From: Bremia lactucae | Taxonomy: Eukaryota; Oomycota; Peronosporomycetes; Peronosporales; Peronosporaceae | DNA length: 27,368 bases | Reading direction: 5' to 3' | Assembly: GCF_004359215.1 (NCBI RefSeq) | Contig: NC_090610.1 | Location: 7,634,155-7,661,522 of the forward strand | Shown here: positions 25,770-27,368 of the stretch, piece after piece | How the letters are laid out: the number at the start of each line of letters is the position of its first letter | Numbering within the stretch: the stretch's first letter is position 1 | The notes under the pieces: model-generated | Seen by the model: the letters and a program-made list of their open reading frames with translations, nothing else | Told to the model about the DNA's origin: nothing | Databases searched by the model: none | Position numbers and translations under genes: made by a program

Positions 25770-25848
25770 CTATGACCAGGTGATGACCCTCCTATAGGAT
25801 TCGGGTGCATCACGGAATTTTATAAAACTCGCGGCACTAAAACAGAGG
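25770..25848 (+). pseudogene. Element B protease start, truncated
   Basis: VMTLL, a stop, then DSGASRNFIKLAALKQR: an intact DSGA active-site motif preceded by a TAG. The sequence ends at 25848, where the rearrangement joins minus-strand RNase H. Confidence 0.75.
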
Positions 25849-26312
25849 TTCCGCGGCTTTTAAAAGCCGGGACTGATAAGAGATGACGCGGTCAACGCCG
25901 TCGTCATCCTTCTGCATGAGCGCGCTGCCGATTGCAAAATTACTAGCATCGCAGACGACGCTAAAGGGCTTATCCGCGTCTGGCAATGCCAAGACCGGTG
26001 CCTCTACAAGACATTGCTTCAATGATGCGAACGCATCATCTTGTTCTTCAAACAAACCCATTCTGCATCCTTTTTAAGGAGGTCAGATAATGGTTTAGTT
26101 TGCTCAGCAAAATTTTTGCTATATTTATGCAAGTAATTAGCGAGCCCTAGGAATTGGCGCAAATCCTTCACATGCCGTGGGATTGGCGATTCCTTTACTG
26201 ATTTTACCTTGTCTGGGTCTGCTCATACACCATGTGTACCTACGATGCCACGTAGTACAGGTATCTCAGGGACCCCTATGACGCACTTTTGCAAGTTGAC
26301 GTACAATTGGGC
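25848..26312 (-). pseudogene. RT/RNase H fragment, degenerate duplicate left of the gap
   Basis: Minus strand from the gap: AQLYVNLQKCVIGVPEIPVL, HVKDLRQFLGLANYLHKYSK, then (26061-25848) EEQDDAFASLKQCLVEAPVL, ALPDADKPFSVVCDASNFAI and ISYQSRLLKAAEP. It is a near copy of 26627-27095 with scattered differences and a break near 26060. It ends at the junction with element B. The RT catalytic box is not included. Confidence 0.88.
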
Positions 26313-26412
26313 NNNNNNNNNNNNNNNNNNNNNNNNNNNNNNNNNNNNNNNNNNNNNNNNNNNNNNNNNNNNNNNNNNNNNNNNNNNNNNNNNNNNNNNN
26401 NNNNNNNNNNNN
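26313..26412. other. Assembly gap (100 N)
   Basis: Exactly 100 N, a conventional length for a gap of unknown size. Frames crossing it are not real. The sequences on its two sides belong to near-identical retroelement copies. Confidence 0.99.
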
Positions 26413-27368
26413 TTATTCGTCTTGTATTCAACTTTGAAATTAAATTCAGAGAAGAATGTGAGCCATCTTGCCATTCTAGGCGAGAGGTGCGGTGAGTTTA
26501 TTGCGGTCCGCAGTGATGCGTGATCCGTATAAACCACAAATGGTTCGGTGCCCAATAGGTGCACACGAAACTTGACAAGAGCATACTTTATTGAAAGTAG
26601 CTCTTTGTCATGCACAGGGTAATTCAGTTCCGCGGCTTCTAACAGCCGGGATTTTTGATAAGAGATGACGCGGTCAACGCCGTCGTCATCCTTCTGCATG
26701 AGCGCGCTGCCGATTGCAAAATTACTTGCATCGCAGACGACGCTAAAGGGCTTATCCGCGTCTGGCAATGCCAAGACCGGTGCCTCTACAAGAGATTGCT
26801 TCACTGATGTGAACGCATCTTCTTGTTCTTTTAACCAAACCCATTCTGTGTCCTTTTTAAGGAGATCAGATAATGGTTTAGTTTGCTCCGCATAATTCTT
26901 GCTATACTTATGCAAGTAATTAGCGAGCCCTAGGAATTGGCGCAAATCCTTCACATGCCGTGGGATTGGCCATTCCTTTACTGATTTTACCTTGTCTGGG
27001 TCTGCTCGTACACCATGTGTACCAACGATGCAGCCCAGTACAGGTATCTCAGGGACCCCTATGACGCACTTTTGCAAGTTGACGTACAATTGGGCGTCCT
27101 TTAAAGTCTGCAACACAGCGTCTAAATGACGCTTGTGCGACTCTATTGCGCTCAGCCCGTCCTCGGCCCTACTATGCACGAATACATCGTCAAAGTAATG
27201 AGGCGCGTAGGCACGGTGCTGACGCATCACGTGAGCCACCACTCGGTTGAATGTCGCTGGTGCGTTTTTCAAACCTTGGGGCATCACAAGCCACTCCCAA
27301 AGCATACCGCTTGGGGTGCTTACTGCCGTTTTGGCTACATCGGACTCTCTCATGAGTACCTGATAGTA
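26413..27368 (-). CDS. pol: Reverse transcriptase-RNase H, open and catalytically complete (partial)
   Basis: Open on the minus strand for all 318 codons from the right edge to the gap. RT palm and thumb: YYQVLMRESD, TPSGMLWEWLVMPQGLKNAP, ATFNRVVAHVMRQHRAYAPH, YFDDVFVHSRAEDG with the catalytic YFDD intact, KCVIGVPEIPVLGCIVGTHG and FLGLANYLHKYSKNYAEQTK. RNase H: VVCDASNFAIGSALMQKDDD, NYPVHDKELLSIKYALVKFR, VYTDHASLRTAINSPHLSPR and FFSEFNFKVEYK. It makes element cDNA and removes the RNA strand. It is the best-preserved pol sequence in the window, so this copy is probably young. Both ends are cut, by the window edge and the gap. Confidence 0.93.

Larger units (their letters stand above)
24179..25848 (+). 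mobile_element. Element B: gypsy retrotransposon 5' part, same family as A
   Basis: LTR, PBS, gag and the protease start in order on the plus strand, aligning with A (1-3176, minus). It inserted into the MULE gene. After 25848 the sequence switches abruptly to a minus-strand RNase H fragment, so B is truncated by a rearrangement. Relative to A it has also lost roughly 200 bp between zinc knuckle and protease (at about 25708). Confidence 0.9.

Noticed and set aside
26209..26523. Frames crossing the N gap on either strand
   Set aside because: The 100 N are of unknown length, so reading across them has no meaning.
1..27368. Secreted RxLR or Crinkler effector genes, expected in oomycete repeat regions
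   Set aside because: No frame shows a signal peptide followed by RxLR or LFLAK-type motifs.
1..27368. tRNA, rRNA or other structured RNA genes
   Set aside because: The only tRNA-like signals are primer-binding sites; none of the many hairpins fits a cloverleaf.

Overview
The window is a repeat-rich stretch of eukaryotic nuclear DNA. It holds nested and mutually truncated Ty3/gypsy (chromodomain-type) LTR retrotransposons, one fragment of a Mutator-like (MULE) transposase, and no intact host gene that I can recognise. The gypsy polyproteins (HAFNKLN and TPIPRKD reverse-transcriptase motifs, WEPRSQL-type chromodomains), LTRs beginning TGTAAY and an initiator-like motif at 14837 suggest an oomycete such as Phytophthora or a downy mildew. 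That is inference from family resemblance, not proof.

Layout. 1-3176 (-): element A (LTR, PBS, gag, protease, start of RT), running off the left edge. 3177-4097: AT-rich spacer with two small tandem repeats and a gag shard. 4103-11996 (+): element C, a full-length copy with two LTRs, a PBS, a polypurine tract and matching GTTAC target-site duplications. Its pol carries an internal inversion, and a broken gene lies antisense between the chromodomain and the 3' LTR. 12190-14169 (+): element D, RNase H to integrase, heavily decayed. 14170-14778 (-): element E, LTR, PBS and gag start. 14858-15308 (+): unrecognised broken gene F. 15370-17437 (+): element G, RT to chromodomain with most of the integrase deleted. 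17716-20394 (-): element H, intact gag, protease, a linker with an 11-residue repeat, and the RT start. 20397-22643 (-): element I, gag and protease, interrupted by a solo LTR (21397-22051) with its own 5-bp duplication. 23153-23594: a third C-type LTR. 23840-24178: MULE transposase cut by element B. 24179-25848 (+): element B, same family as A. 25848-27368 (-): two overlapping copies of RT/RNase H sequence around a 100-N assembly gap.

Most coding pieces are dead. Catalytic residues are lost in the protease (DSG to DRG, YSG or DSD), RT (YFDD to FFDH, or missing) and integrase (first Asp to Asn, second zinc His to Tyr). The exceptions are the gag of H and the RT/RNase H frame at the right edge, which are open and look recent.

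Two observations stand out. First, the gypsy elements carry unusually many perfect short inverted repeats (9-12 bp arms, small loops), in coding regions and LTRs alike, some using synonymous codons of ordinary polyprotein motifs. Second, element C seems to have carried an extra antisense gene near its 3' LTR. All LTRs with a visible boundary share a primer-binding core that matches exactly the CCA, discriminator and acceptor-stem length of one tRNA.
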